64,000 nucleotides of DNA from Haloferacaceae archaeon B1-Br10_E2g22 (GTDB lineage: Archaea > Halobacteriota > Halobacteria > Halobacteriales > Haloferacaceae), in NCBI GenBank assembly GCA_001563795.1, contig LKML01000002.1, positions 1-64,000 on the forward strand, written 5' to 3'. The notes beneath the pieces are model-generated. The model saw only the letters and a list, made by a program, of their open reading frames with translations, was not told the DNA's origin and searched no databases. Shown here piece by piece: positions 8,964 through 18,665 of the stretch (position 1 is the first letter of the stretch; each line of letters begins with the position of its first letter). The translations under genes were made by a program, and so were the position numbers.

Positions 8964-10631
8964 ATGGCAACCACACCCGAATCCACAGAAAGGGCCGATG
9001 CTGATCCCTGCGAGTGCGAACCGGTCGAATCTGGTATCACACTCGCCGAGACGATTCATTCGACCCTTGGACCGAACGGAATGGACAAGATGCTGGTCGG
9101 CTCCAATGGCCAAGTTATCGTTACCAACGATGGTTCCAGTATTCTCGAGCGGTTAGATATCACCGAACCAATCGGCCAAGTCTTGGAGAATATGGTTCGG
9201 ATCCAACGGCAGGCAGTCGGTGATGGCACCACGACTACGCTGGTGCTTATCGGGGCACTCCTTTCGAACGCCCAAGTGCTCCGAGAAGACGGACTCCATC
9301 CGACAACCATCATCAACGGATACTATCAAGCCGCTTGTTTCGCTCAAAACCAGCTTTCGAACTACACACTCAGCGTCTCCGGTGACGATAATGAACGTCT
9401 CGAAAGCGTTGCGAAAACAGCTGTAACTGGTCGGTGGGACGATCAGTCGACTGAATTATTTGCTTCACACGCGCTTCGGGCCCTCAGTGCGGTCGATTTC
9501 GAGTCATATCGATTTTCGGTCGATGCGTACCCTGGCGGCGAACTCCAAGATTCTCATGTCGTCGAGGGGGTTGTTGTGGATCTCGATACGTCCTCAACAA
9601 CCATCGAAGTGCTCGATACACGTGGGTTCCAGAGTTTTACCGCACCACGCATCGTGCTGGTGAGCTCCGAGCTCACTGTTGATACTCCCAGCCGTGTCGA
9701 GAGAGCGACGATCACAGATCCACAACAGGTAGAGGAGTTCCGCAGATACGAACAGATGGTTCGGGACACAGTCGTCCAGCAACTGCGTGCGGTGGATGCA
9801 GATATCGTGTGCTGTCAAAAATCGATCGACCAAGAGATCTGTACTAAACTAGCTTCTGAAGGTATTCTCGCCGTCGAACGGACGCGCCAAGATGAGTTCG
9901 ATGCCATCGCTCGGTCTACAGGAGCAACCGCTGTTCAGTCACTCGACGAGCTGACTCAGCGGGCTGTTGGCTCTGCTGAATCAGTCCGTCGAAGACAGTT
10001 CGGCACCGCAAACGTGCTCAGTATCTCCGGGCAACACAAAGCGCCACACGCAACGCTCTGTATGCGAGGTGGTACACCCCACGTCTCGGATGAAATAGAA
10101 CGCATCACACGGACGTGTTCGAGAGTCATCCAACATGCACATACAGATGGGGCAGTGGTAGCCGGAGGTGGAGCCACAGCGATGGCACTGGCTCGAGATC
10201 TCTCGGCGTTCGCCGAGAGTGTATCCGGCCGACAGCAACTCGCTCTCAGAGAGTTTGCCGACGCGCTCGAACGCCTGCCAGGAGTTCTCGCAACGAACGC
10301 AGGAAACAGTCCAATCGAGACGCTCGCAGTTCTTCGTAACCGACACGACGACGGTAACTCCGCAGTTGGAATCAGTCGGTCTGGGACGCCAGGTGATATG
10401 ATCGAAGCCGGCGTCTTAGAGCCGCGTGCGGTTTTCGAACACAGTTTGCATACAGCTTTCGAAACCGCATCACTGGTGCTCCGTATTGATTCGGTTGAAA
10501 AAGCCGCAGAGCCGAAGTCGGATCATCATCATCATCAACATTCAGACTGCCATCGGAGTTGTGACCACCACGATCATTCGGAAACGGCCCACCACTCCTG
10601 CGGGGGTTATCCGTGGGCCCTGAGCCACTGA
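8964..10631 (+). CDS. Divergent thermosome/TCP-1 (group II chaperonin) paralog with His/Cys-rich C-terminal tail
   Basis: TLGPNGMDKMLVGSNGQVIVTNDGSSILERLDITEPIGQVLENMVRIQRQAVGDGTTTTLVLIGALL; DGAVVAGGGATAMALARDL; tail KSDHHHHQHSDCHRSCDHHDHSETAHHSCGGYPWALSH. Confidence 0.9.
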   Translation: MATTPESTERADADPCECEPVESGITLAETIHSTLGPNGMDKMLVGSNGQVIVTNDGSSILERLDITEPIGQVLENMVRIQRQAVGDGTTTTLVLIGALLSNAQVLREDGLHPTTIINGYYQAACFAQNQLSNYTLSVSGDDNERLESVAKTAVTGRWDDQSTELFASHALRALSAVDFESYRFSVDAYPGGELQDSHVVEGVVVDLDTSSTTIEVLDTRGFQSFTAPRIVLVSSELTVDTPSRVERATITDPQQVEEFRRYEQMVRDTVVQQLRAVDADIVCCQKSIDQEICTKLASEGILAVERTRQDEFDAIARSTGATAVQSLDELTQRAVGSAESVRRRQFGTANVLSISGQHKAPHATLCMRGGTPHVSDEIERITRTCSRVIQHAHTDGAVVAGGGATAMALARDLSAFAESVSGRQQLALREFADALERLPGVLATNAGNSPIETLAVLRNRHDDGNSAVGISRSGTPGDMIEAGVLEPRAVFEHSLHTAFETASLVLRIDSVEKAAEPKSDHHHHQHSDCHRSCDHHDHSETAHHSCGGYPWALSH

Positions 10632-10679
10632 GTACTCGAATTTTTCGCTACTGATCACTGACTCGACACAACGTTACAC

Positions 10680-11081
10680 ATGCAACGAGAAAACCCGCTC
10701 ATTTGGCGTCGACAACTCCTCACAAAGCTCGAGCCAGTCTTGTTAGTTGGTATTGGGGGGTTCGCTGGCGCAAACCTACGGTATGCTGTCGACCTCGTGG
10801 CTCCTGGCGTGGTTGTCGGGACGTTTCTCGTCAACGTTCTCGGGAGCTTCGCACTGGGAGTTCTCGTCTACGATTCACTGAACAGCCCTGCGATTGCCGA
10901 GAACTCTCGGTTGGTGTTCGGAACCGGATTTCTGTCTTCGTTTACGACCTACAGTACGTTTGTCCTCGATACGATCCTTGTTGAGCCACTGATAGCTGCA
11001 GGATACGTCATTGGTAGCTACATCGTAGGTTTTCTCGCGGTCATGGCCGGTCGAATGTTCACCGAAGGCGGTGAGTGGTGA
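10680..11081 (+). CDS. crcB: Fluoride channel CrcB (subunit 1)
   Basis: GGFAGANLRYAVDLV...GTFLVNVLGSFALGVLVY...FGTGFLSSFTTYSTF. Confidence 0.9.
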   Translation: MQRENPLIWRRQLLTKLEPVLLVGIGGFAGANLRYAVDLVAPGVVVGTFLVNVLGSFALGVLVYDSLNSPAIAENSRLVFGTGFLSSFTTYSTFVLDTILVEPLIAAGYVIGSYIVGFLAVMAGRMFTEGGEW

Positions 11082-11446
11082 TGGCACTGACAGAGCCTGC
11101 GTATCTCGTCGGGACTGGTGGAGCGATCGGTGCCATACTTCGGTATGGGGTGGCGAACGCACTCCTCTGGTGGCGAGGCCCACATACGTTCCCTGTTTCG
11201 ACATTGGTCGTCAATGTGCTCGGAACCTTCGTACTGGGGGTGATAATCTTCGGTAGCGGCGGCGATGAGACGACACTGTTGGTCGGTGTGGGTGCCTGTG
11301 GTGCGTTTACGACATACTCGTCGTTTAGCGTCCAAACGGTACGGCTCTGGGAGGATGGAAAATACGGGTATGCTGTGGTGAATGCAGTTGTAAACTTCGT
11401 ATTCAGTGCTGCTGGTTTCGGGCTAGCTTGGCTGGTAGTTAGCTAA
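11075..11446 (+). CDS. crcB: Fluoride channel CrcB (subunit 2)
   Basis: GTGGAIGAILRYGVANAL...VSTLVVNVLGTFVLGVI...GACGAFTTYSSFSVQTVRLWE; overlaps the preceding crcB by 7 nt. Confidence 0.9.
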   Translation: MVMALTEPAYLVGTGGAIGAILRYGVANALLWWRGPHTFPVSTLVVNVLGTFVLGVIIFGSGGDETTLLVGVGACGAFTTYSSFSVQTVRLWEDGKYGYAVVNAVVNFVFSAAGFGLAWLVVS

Positions 11447-11511
11447 TCGCGATCAACACCCCGTGAAAATCGTTTCATTGGCCTACCGTGTGACTCAAAA
11501 AATCACCGAGC

Positions 11512-11778
11512 CTACTTTACACTGATTACCTGCAGGTAATAAGCACTATAGCAGCATTCATCTGTAGACGTAAGGTCGTGGTCAGTGTGACACGGTTCGG
11601 GCGGCAGCGAAATTGGCTGGTCTCGGTCAAAGAATCCCTCAGGCTCGAGGCTGATACTTGCAATCTCAGCAGACAACACTGGCCAATCTTCCGGAGCAAG
11701 CACGTGGTTGACGACTTGGGTGTACCAAACAACGATGTCTTTGACGACGACCGACCAGACGTTTAAAGAAAAGCACAT
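11512..11778 (-). pseudogene. C-terminal fragment of copper amine oxidase
   Basis: KDIVVWYTQVVNHVLAPEDWPVLSAEIASISLEPEGFFDRDQPISLPPE parallels QDIVLWYTLGVNHVDRPEDWPILPVHLASFKLEPVCFFDENPAIDVPPE of the intact gene. Confidence 0.85.
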
Positions 11779-11850
11779 ATACAGTATTGACTTCCTGTTA
11801 TGTGTAGAAATTTGAGAAAATTATATGTGTATTGCAACTGTTAGGGTAGT

Positions 11851-13887
11851 ATGGCTGTAGAAACAGCACAAGTTGATCACCCGTACGATCCACTAACTCC
11901 TGATGAAATCGACAATGCACGCGACATTCTTGAGAAAGAACGAGAGATAGGAGGCGAGTGTCGCTATGTTAAGATTGTTCTCGAAGAGCCCTCAAAAGAG
12001 GCGATAAAAGGGTACGAAACAGGCGAGGGCCCAATCGATCGGGAAGCGTTTGTTATTCTCCGCGACCGAGAACGAAAGACGACCTACGAAGCGGTTGTCT
12101 CACTAACTGATTCTACTGTCAGCTCTTGGGAAGAAAAACCGAACGTGCAACCGTCGATTACGCTCGCCGAGTTCGATGAATGCGAAAAAGCAGTCAAGAG
12201 CAACGAAGAATGGCGACAGGCCGCAGCAAAACGCGGTGTCGAGGAGTTTGATCTCGCCATGGTCGATCCGTGGTCTGTTGGTCACCATCTCGTTCCCAGC
12301 GATCTCGAGAAGGATCGCCGGCTTGCCCACGGAATGACGTGGATTCGAACTAGCGAGCAGGACAACGGCTATGCCCGCCCGCTGGATGGGCTTCACGTTT
12401 GGGTTGATCTTGATGAGATGGAGGTTGTCAAAGTCCTCGACCGCGGGACAAAAGTCGAGAACGTGTTCGATGATCTCGAGGACGCAAAATACCGAGAGGA
12501 GGATCGTGAACTTCGAACCGACCTAAAGCCGTACAACGTTGATCAGCCAGACGGACCAAGTTGGGAGATTGATGGTCGGAAAATAGAATGGCAAAACTGG
12601 CATATCCGTATCGGCTGGACCCAGCGGGAGGGGTTAGTGCTGTACAATATCGGTTACGAGGACGACGGAGAGGTTCGAAAAATCATCCATCGGGCGTCTG
12701 CGGCAGAAATGAACGTTCCATACGGCGATCCTGACCCGAATCACAACTGGAAGAACGCCGGCGATATTGGTGAGTACAATATCGGCCGACTCGCGAATTC
12801 GCTTTCGGAGGGGTGTGACTGTCTCGGCTATATGCACTATCTCGATGCGGTGATGAACGATACCGATGGCAATGTCAGCATCGTCCCGAATGCGATTTGC
12901 ATTCACGAGGAAGACTACGGGACGCTATGGAAACACACCAACTGGCGAACCGAAAACTCCGAAGTTCGGCGCAACCGTCGGCTGGTAATTTCGTTCGTCG
13001 CCACCGTGGGTAATTACGACTATCAGTTCAACTGGTATTTTTACCAAGATGCCTCGCTCGAGCCGCAGGTTCGGCTAACGGGGATTAACAGCAACGGTTT
13101 GGTTGCCCCAGAGACCGAGACCTCTCCGGGCTACTACGAAATGATGGCACCCAACATGAAGGGGATGGTTCATCAACACTTCTTTAATTTCCGTCTAGAC
13201 ATGGCCATAGATGGCGACGAAAACGCGTTGTACCGGCGGCAGAACCAGCAAATTCCGAAAGGGCCTGGCACGGAACAAGAAATCGTATGGGACGGCGAGG
13301 GTGACGGCAGCGGGCCAAACCCAACCGGCGCAGCGTTCTACACTGAGAAAACGCAGCTCAAGACCGAACAGGAAGCCCAAGAACTGATTAACTCTCTGAA
13401 AGGCCGCTACTGGCAAATCGAGAATCCAAACAAGACGAATGCGATGGGAGAACCAGTCGGTTACAGGCTTGTGCCCGGCGAGAACGTCGAAGCAGGAGCC
13501 CAGGCGCAATCTAGCGTCATGGAACGTGCAGGATACATCAAATATCACCTGTGGGCGACGCCGTACCACGAGGACGAACGGTATCCAGCCGGAGAGTATC
13601 CGAACCAGAACCCAGGTGGTGAGGGACTACCAAAGTGGACTGAACAGGATCGCTCACTTGACGACCAAGACATTGTCTTGTGGTACACCCTGGGTGTGAA
13701 CCACGTCGATCGGCCCGAAGACTGGCCGATTTTGCCCGTCCACCTGGCGAGTTTCAAACTTGAACCGGTGTGTTTCTTCGACGAAAACCCAGCGATCGAT
13801 GTCCCGCCTGAGCATGCGATCAAGGACATCCAAAAACGACGCGAAGAAAAATATGATAACCCAGACGCTGTCGCTGGCGACGACTGA
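11851..13887 (+). CDS. Copper-containing primary amine oxidase
   Basis: 678 aa; VGNYDYQFNWYFYQDASLE carries the N-Y-D/E topaquinone motif; WQNWHIRIGWTQREGLVLYNIGYEDDGE...RKIIHRASAAEMNVPYGDP typical. Confidence 0.95.
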   Translation: MAVETAQVDHPYDPLTPDEIDNARDILEKEREIGGECRYVKIVLEEPSKEAIKGYETGEGPIDREAFVILRDRERKTTYEAVVSLTDSTVSSWEEKPNVQPSITLAEFDECEKAVKSNEEWRQAAAKRGVEEFDLAMVDPWSVGHHLVPSDLEKDRRLAHGMTWIRTSEQDNGYARPLDGLHVWVDLDEMEVVKVLDRGTKVENVFDDLEDAKYREEDRELRTDLKPYNVDQPDGPSWEIDGRKIEWQNWHIRIGWTQREGLVLYNIGYEDDGEVRKIIHRASAAEMNVPYGDPDPNHNWKNAGDIGEYNIGRLANSLSEGCDCLGYMHYLDAVMNDTDGNVSIVPNAICIHEEDYGTLWKHTNWRTENSEVRRNRRLVISFVATVGNYDYQFNWYFYQDASLEPQVRLTGINSNGLVAPETETSPGYYEMMAPNMKGMVHQHFFNFRLDMAIDGDENALYRRQNQQIPKGPGTEQEIVWDGEGDGSGPNPTGAAFYTEKTQLKTEQEAQELINSLKGRYWQIENPNKTNAMGEPVGYRLVPGENVEAGAQAQSSVMERAGYIKYHLWATPYHEDERYPAGEYPNQNPGGEGLPKWTEQDRSLDDQDIVLWYTLGVNHVDRPEDWPILPVHLASFKLEPVCFFDENPAIDVPPEHAIKDIQKRREEKYDNPDAVAGDD

Positions 13888-14021
13888 TGACCGCTGGTGC
13901 TATCGGTCTCCATCGGCTCGTCGAAAGTCTGGCAGTTGCTGGCCTCTGGGCCGCAGGAACAGCTATTGAGTTACTCGGCGTTGCCGTGTTTGCTGGTCAC
14001 GTGACATCCTCTCCGGCGTAA
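13887..14021 (+). CDS. Small (44 aa) hydrophobic protein overlapping the amine oxidase stop
   Basis: The A of the amine oxidase TGA stop (13885-13887) begins ATGACC...TAA = MTAGAIGLHRLVESLAVAGLWAAGTAIELLGVAVFAGHVTSSPA; one plausible TM segment. Confidence 0.4.
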   Translation: MTAGAIGLHRLVESLAVAGLWAAGTAIELLGVAVFAGHVTSSPA

Positions 14022-14146
14022 ACAGTAGTTGCCGAACGGTGAATGGCCCTACGAATACATTCTCAGTAGAAACAACACAAAATTTACCAAAATAAGCCAA
14101 AATATGCACACATTTTTCACGTCTATAGCCTAATTATTGTATATTT

Positions 14147-15583
14147 ATGGCCCCAATGCCAAATGAAATGGAAATTCCACTTCATCTGTCTGGTTCCACG
14201 GTTGACCGTATCAGCGGTGATGATGTTGTCTGTCTCGTTGACGGCGAACACTATCCGCCGGTTACGACCGCAACACTCGAGGCCCTCGAGTCAAACGGTG
14301 CGGTCGTCTCAGGACTTGTTTTTCTGGGCGGTACCGAAAAGATCGAAGATCCGACGGCGGAGTTAGCAACGACTGGTGGCACTGATGCTGCCGAGATGTA
14401 TATCGGCGAGGACGGAGACGTTCTCGGCGCGATCGAACGGGCAATTTTCGAACAGGAGCCGTCGGTCATCGTCGACCTCTCGGACGAACCGGTCGTGACC
14501 TACGAAGATCGATTCGAGATCGCCTCGACGATCCTCCCCCACGGCGCCGACTACGTTGGCGCGGATTTCGTCTTCGAGAGTCCCGAGGCCAACGACGTGC
14601 TCGAACAGCCGAGTCTTTCGATTATCGGAACCGGAAAACGAATCGGAAAGACTGCTGTGAGCGTCTCAATCGCTCGAACCATGGAAAAAGAGGGGTACGA
14701 TCCGACAATCGTTTGCATGGGCCGTGGGGGGCCGCCCGACCCAGTCGTCGTCGACACGAGCGAGCGAAAAATCACTGCTGATACACTCATTGAACTGGCC
14801 GAGCAGGGCGAACACGCTGCATCGGATCATCTGGAAGACGCACTACTCGCCGGTGTGCCTACTGTCGGTTGTCGGCGATGTGGTGGCGGCATGGCAGGTA
14901 ACCCGCTCGCCTCAAACGTTGTCGCCGGGGCCGAACAGACGGCCGGTCTCGCCGACGGCTTCGTTATCATGGAAGGATCGGGTGCAACGATGCCCCCAGT
15001 CAAGACGGACGCGAGAATCGCCCTCATTGGAGCGGCCCAGCCGCTCGAGCACATCCTCCAGTACTTCGGACAGTATCGCGTCCAAACGTCAGATCTGGCG
15101 GTAGTGACGATGTGCGAACAGCCGCTTGCAAGCGACGAGAAGATACAACAAATCGAAGAGGGGATTACCAGTATCGCCCCGGATATCGAATATCTACTGA
15201 CGACGTTCAGACCAGAGCCTGGTGAAGATGTCTCAGGGCAATCAGTCTTTGTCGCTACGACCGCCCCTGAGTCGGTTGCACCCACTATTGAGACGACTCT
15301 GGAAGCCGAACACGGCTGTGATGTCGTCGGGCTCAGCACCAACCTCTCGAACCGGTCGAAACTCCGAGCGGATCTGGACGAACGAATGGGTGAGGCTGAG
15401 GTGTTGCTCACCGAGATCAAAGCCGCCTCGATCGACGTCGCCGGCCGATACGCAAAGGAAAACGGCCTGGAGATTGTGTTCATGCACAACGAGCCAACAG
15501 CGATCCGTGGAAGCGTCGACAGCCTCGAGGCTGGGGTACTGTCGCTCTGTGAACGGACGCTCGCCGACCGCAGGTCGGAGTGA
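14147..15583 (+). CDS. cpgS: Cyclic 2,3-diphosphoglycerate synthetase
   Basis: 478 aa; VVCLVDGEHYPPVTTATLEAL, IIGTGKRIGKTAVSVSIARTMEKEGYDPTIVCMGRGGPPDPVVV resemble cDPG synthetase. Confidence 0.8.
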   Translation: MAPMPNEMEIPLHLSGSTVDRISGDDVVCLVDGEHYPPVTTATLEALESNGAVVSGLVFLGGTEKIEDPTAELATTGGTDAAEMYIGEDGDVLGAIERAIFEQEPSVIVDLSDEPVVTYEDRFEIASTILPHGADYVGADFVFESPEANDVLEQPSLSIIGTGKRIGKTAVSVSIARTMEKEGYDPTIVCMGRGGPPDPVVVDTSERKITADTLIELAEQGEHAASDHLEDALLAGVPTVGCRRCGGGMAGNPLASNVVAGAEQTAGLADGFVIMEGSGATMPPVKTDARIALIGAAQPLEHILQYFGQYRVQTSDLAVVTMCEQPLASDEKIQQIEEGITSIAPDIEYLLTTFRPEPGEDVSGQSVFVATTAPESVAPTIETTLEAEHGCDVVGLSTNLSNRSKLRADLDERMGEAEVLLTEIKAASIDVAGRYAKENGLEIVFMHNEPTAIRGSVDSLEAGVLSLCERTLADRRSE

Positions 15584-16464
15584 TGACCGAGGTACGCAAA
15601 GACGGGAACAGACATCCGTTCTCGAAGGGACTGCTTGCCACCTCGCTGGCGATCACCGGATTGCCACTGGAGGAACGATACGAGATTGTCAGGGAGATAG
15701 ACCGCGAACTCGAGGGAGTAGAGACCATCCACACAAGGGAGATCCAAAAGCGGGTAGAACGGAAACTGCAAGAAAGAGGACTGCACAGAGAAGAGAAATT
15801 TTACCGGGTAACCAGACAGCTCTCGCGGTTGGAACAACCACTGTTTATTCTGCTGGGCGGCCCAGCTGGAATCGGCAAGTCGACGCTTGCTGTCGAACTC
15901 GCACACCGACTCGACATCAACAGGATCATCGAAACCGACACAGTCCGGGAGATTATGCGAAATATGGTGTCGGCAGAACTAGTTCCTTCCCTGTACCGAT
16001 CCAGTTTCAACACCGACAAAACAGTGAAAGCAGACCTGGTTGACGATCCCCTGATCTACGGGTTCAACCAGCAAGTCGATGTCGTGAGCGCAGGGGTCAA
16101 ACCGGTCATCGACAGAGGCGTCAAAGAGGGTGTGAACTCGATAGTCGACGGTGTCCACGTCGTGCCTGGCTATTTGGGGATGACGGATCGGGATGACTGT
16201 CACGTCTTCCAGTATGTCCTTGAGGTGCCGGACGAAGCCGAACACGCCAGACGGTTCCGCAGCAGGGCGAACACGAGCAACAGGGACGCCGGACGGTATC
16301 TCAATAACCTCGAAGAGATCCGAACCCTCCAGCAGTATATCGTCGAAGAGGGCAAAAAGCACGGAGCGACGATCATCGCCAACGAGAGTGTCGATCAGAC
16401 TATCGAAGAAATAATGGACAACATTACGACCGAACTGGAACAGCCAACGCCGTCTCACACCTGA
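15580..16464 (+). CDS. 2-phosphoglycerate kinase
   Basis: PFSKGLLATSLAITGLPLEERYEIVREIDREL (ATP-cone-like N-terminus) then LFILLGGPAGIGKSTLAVELAHRL; overlaps the preceding gene by 4 nt. Confidence 0.85.
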   Translation: MMTEVRKDGNRHPFSKGLLATSLAITGLPLEERYEIVREIDRELEGVETIHTREIQKRVERKLQERGLHREEKFYRVTRQLSRLEQPLFILLGGPAGIGKSTLAVELAHRLDINRIIETDTVREIMRNMVSAELVPSLYRSSFNTDKTVKADLVDDPLIYGFNQQVDVVSAGVKPVIDRGVKEGVNSIVDGVHVVPGYLGMTDRDDCHVFQYVLEVPDEAEHARRFRSRANTSNRDAGRYLNNLEEIRTLQQYIVEEGKKHGATIIANESVDQTIEEIMDNITTELEQPTPSHT

Positions 16465-16465
16465 G

Positions 16466-17245
16466 ATGATCGCCGCAGACCTCCACGTACACACGACAAA
16501 CTCGGATGGATCGCTCACACTGGCGACACTTTGGGAGGCTGCCGCACGGGCCGGTCTCGAGGCCGTTGCGGTCACAGATCACGACAGAGTCCATCCCGGT
16601 CTGGATCGCCCGCTGATGAGCCGCGACGGGATCGAGATCGTCCACGGCATCGAACTGGGCGTGACGACCGGAGCGATGCGTGTTGATCTACTCGGCTATG
16701 GCGTCCGGCGATCACAGCGCCTACAGGAACTACTCGAGACGGTGCAGGCTGATCGGGTTGAGCGTGCACGCCAGATCGTCGCCCGCCTCGAGGACAGACT
16801 CGGCGTCGAGGTAGAAATCGACATCGCACCCGGCATTCACCGAACGCACATCGCTCAAGCGGTCGACCGCAGCGATGCGCCGTACGATTACCGACAGGCC
16901 AGAGACGAACTTATCGGAGACGGCGGGCCGTGTCACGTCCCGCGGACGGTTCCTGGATTCGATCGGGGACGGCGCGTGCTCTCGGAGGCCTGCGGGCTCG
17001 TCGGACTCGCACATCCGCTTCGGTACGCCGATCCCGAACAGGCACTGGCGCTGACCGCAGAACTTGAAGCCGTCGAACTCGCCTATCCGTACGAAACGAC
17101 CGTCGACAGCGCGCCGGTCGAAGCAGCGATTGACGAGTACGATCTAGTGGCGACCGGCGGGAGCGATGCTCACGACGACCAACTCGCTCGAGCAGGGCTC
17201 GACCGGGCGACGTACGACCGCGTTCGGGCGAAAATCGTCGGCTGA
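16466..17245 (+). CDS. PHP domain phosphoesterase (YciV/RNase AM-like)
   Basis: DLHVHTTNSDGSLTLATLWEAAARAGLEAVAVTDHD; GLAHPLRY; GGSDAHDD. Confidence 0.85.
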   Translation: MIAADLHVHTTNSDGSLTLATLWEAAARAGLEAVAVTDHDRVHPGLDRPLMSRDGIEIVHGIELGVTTGAMRVDLLGYGVRRSQRLQELLETVQADRVERARQIVARLEDRLGVEVEIDIAPGIHRTHIAQAVDRSDAPYDYRQARDELIGDGGPCHVPRTVPGFDRGRRVLSEACGLVGLAHPLRYADPEQALALTAELEAVELAYPYETTVDSAPVEAAIDEYDLVATGGSDAHDDQLARAGLDRATYDRVRAKIVG

Positions 17246-17495
17246 TCTGGTTGACCTGACAGAGCAGATACCCTCGAGACGGGTGTGGTCGCTGGTTGTA
17301 AACACCTCCAAAGTAGTCGCCTCAGTATCGCTAGCCGATGCTACCGAATTACAGTGGAGAGCTATATATGCCTGCTTGTGGCTCATATAAAGGGTTATTT
17401 ACCCCCATTACTTCCGGAGTCGTGTGACCCAAATCGTGGTCGAGTGTTCGGACGAGGTGTCGCCGATCGCAGTAGACCGCGACTCTCAATAATAT

Positions 17496-18563
17496 ATGAC
17501 CAACAGCCGCCCGCAAGAGCATCAATCGCCCGTCGCAGTGAACCCGTACGCTGATGTCGACTGGAAAGCCACCGACCAGTGTCTCTCACAGTTTCACCTC
17601 CACGAACCCCGAAACTGGATCGATCCGCAGTCAACCGCACACGATCCGTCCGGCGAGATCGCCGACGGCGGCGACCGCAAGCGAGCCTCGCCCGGTGACC
17701 TTATCAAAAAGTACCAGTGTGCCGGCTACAGCGCCCTTGCGGTGACCGAACACGAGTACTACGTCGATGGAACCAAACACAAAGGCGAGGGCTTTTTCGA
17801 AGGTCTCGATGTGACCAGCTGGCCGTGGTCACAGTGGGGCCACCCAGTAGGCGACGGCATGATTCCAATACAGGGAGCCGAACTGCGCGGAACCCTCGAG
17901 GGCACAGACGAGTGCCACGATATTGTGAGTCTCGGCACCGACCTCGGACATGGCCGTGGTCGGTCACTTTTAGAGGTCGCCACCGAGATTGACAACCGAG
18001 GGGGGATCTCGTTTCTCCCACATCCTGGACGATACCCTCATCCAGAAAGTCTCGAGGCGTATATCGAGTTGTTTGAGCAAGTCGAGACAGTACTCGGCGT
18101 TGAGGCGTTCAACGCACAAGACCGGTATCCGGGCTGTCGAGATATCTGGGATTCGCTACTTGTCAGGTTCGGGTCTCGCCGACCGATCTGGGCGTTCGCA
18201 AACGACGATTACCACGCCAGGCCACGGACACCAGAAACCGAGCGATTTGATCGGTCTCGAACGGTCTTGTTGCTCGAAGAACAGTCACCAGCGGGCGTGA
18301 TCGATGCGCTGCGTGCCGGTCGAAGTTACGTCCAGTACAACGGAGACGGTATCGCTCCGGTTATCGAGTCGATAGCCGTCGACGACGGCCGCGTTCAGGT
18401 AGTCTCACCGGATGCAACGTCGATTCGGTGGATCGCGGACGGAAAACCAGTTGAGACCGGCGCTGTCCTCGAGATAAAAGACGTATCAGCCGGCTACGTA
18501 CGCGCGGAAGCAGTCGGCAGCCATGGCTCGGTTAGTTGTACGCAGCCGCTGTATCTTACGTGA
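17496..18563 (+). CDS. PHP domain protein
   Basis: CLSQFHLHEPRN, YSALAVTEHEYYVDGT, ISFLPHPGRYPHPESLEAY, WAFANDDYHARP. Confidence 0.8.
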   Translation: MTNSRPQEHQSPVAVNPYADVDWKATDQCLSQFHLHEPRNWIDPQSTAHDPSGEIADGGDRKRASPGDLIKKYQCAGYSALAVTEHEYYVDGTKHKGEGFFEGLDVTSWPWSQWGHPVGDGMIPIQGAELRGTLEGTDECHDIVSLGTDLGHGRGRSLLEVATEIDNRGGISFLPHPGRYPHPESLEAYIELFEQVETVLGVEAFNAQDRYPGCRDIWDSLLVRFGSRRPIWAFANDDYHARPRTPETERFDRSRTVLLLEEQSPAGVIDALRAGRSYVQYNGDGIAPVIESIAVDDGRVQVVSPDATSIRWIADGKPVETGAVLEIKDVSAGYVRAEAVGSHGSVSCTQPLYLT

Positions 18564-18665
18564 TTGATGTACCATTGTGTCTGGGTTGCTTGGTAGCCGA
18601 CTTATTGCTCATCGCGAGAGAGGCCACCGTACGCCAAACACAGTACAAATCCAGTGGAACATCGT

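Noticed and set aside
10680-11446. Tandem crcB genes as a novel pair
   Set aside because: Paired crcB genes forming heteromeric fluoride channels are well known.
14827-15906. 359-aa minus-strand ORF
   Set aside because: Antisense to the well-supported cDPG synthetase and 2PG kinase genes; Ser/Arg-rich mirror-frame composition typical of spurious ORFs in GC-rich haloarchaea.
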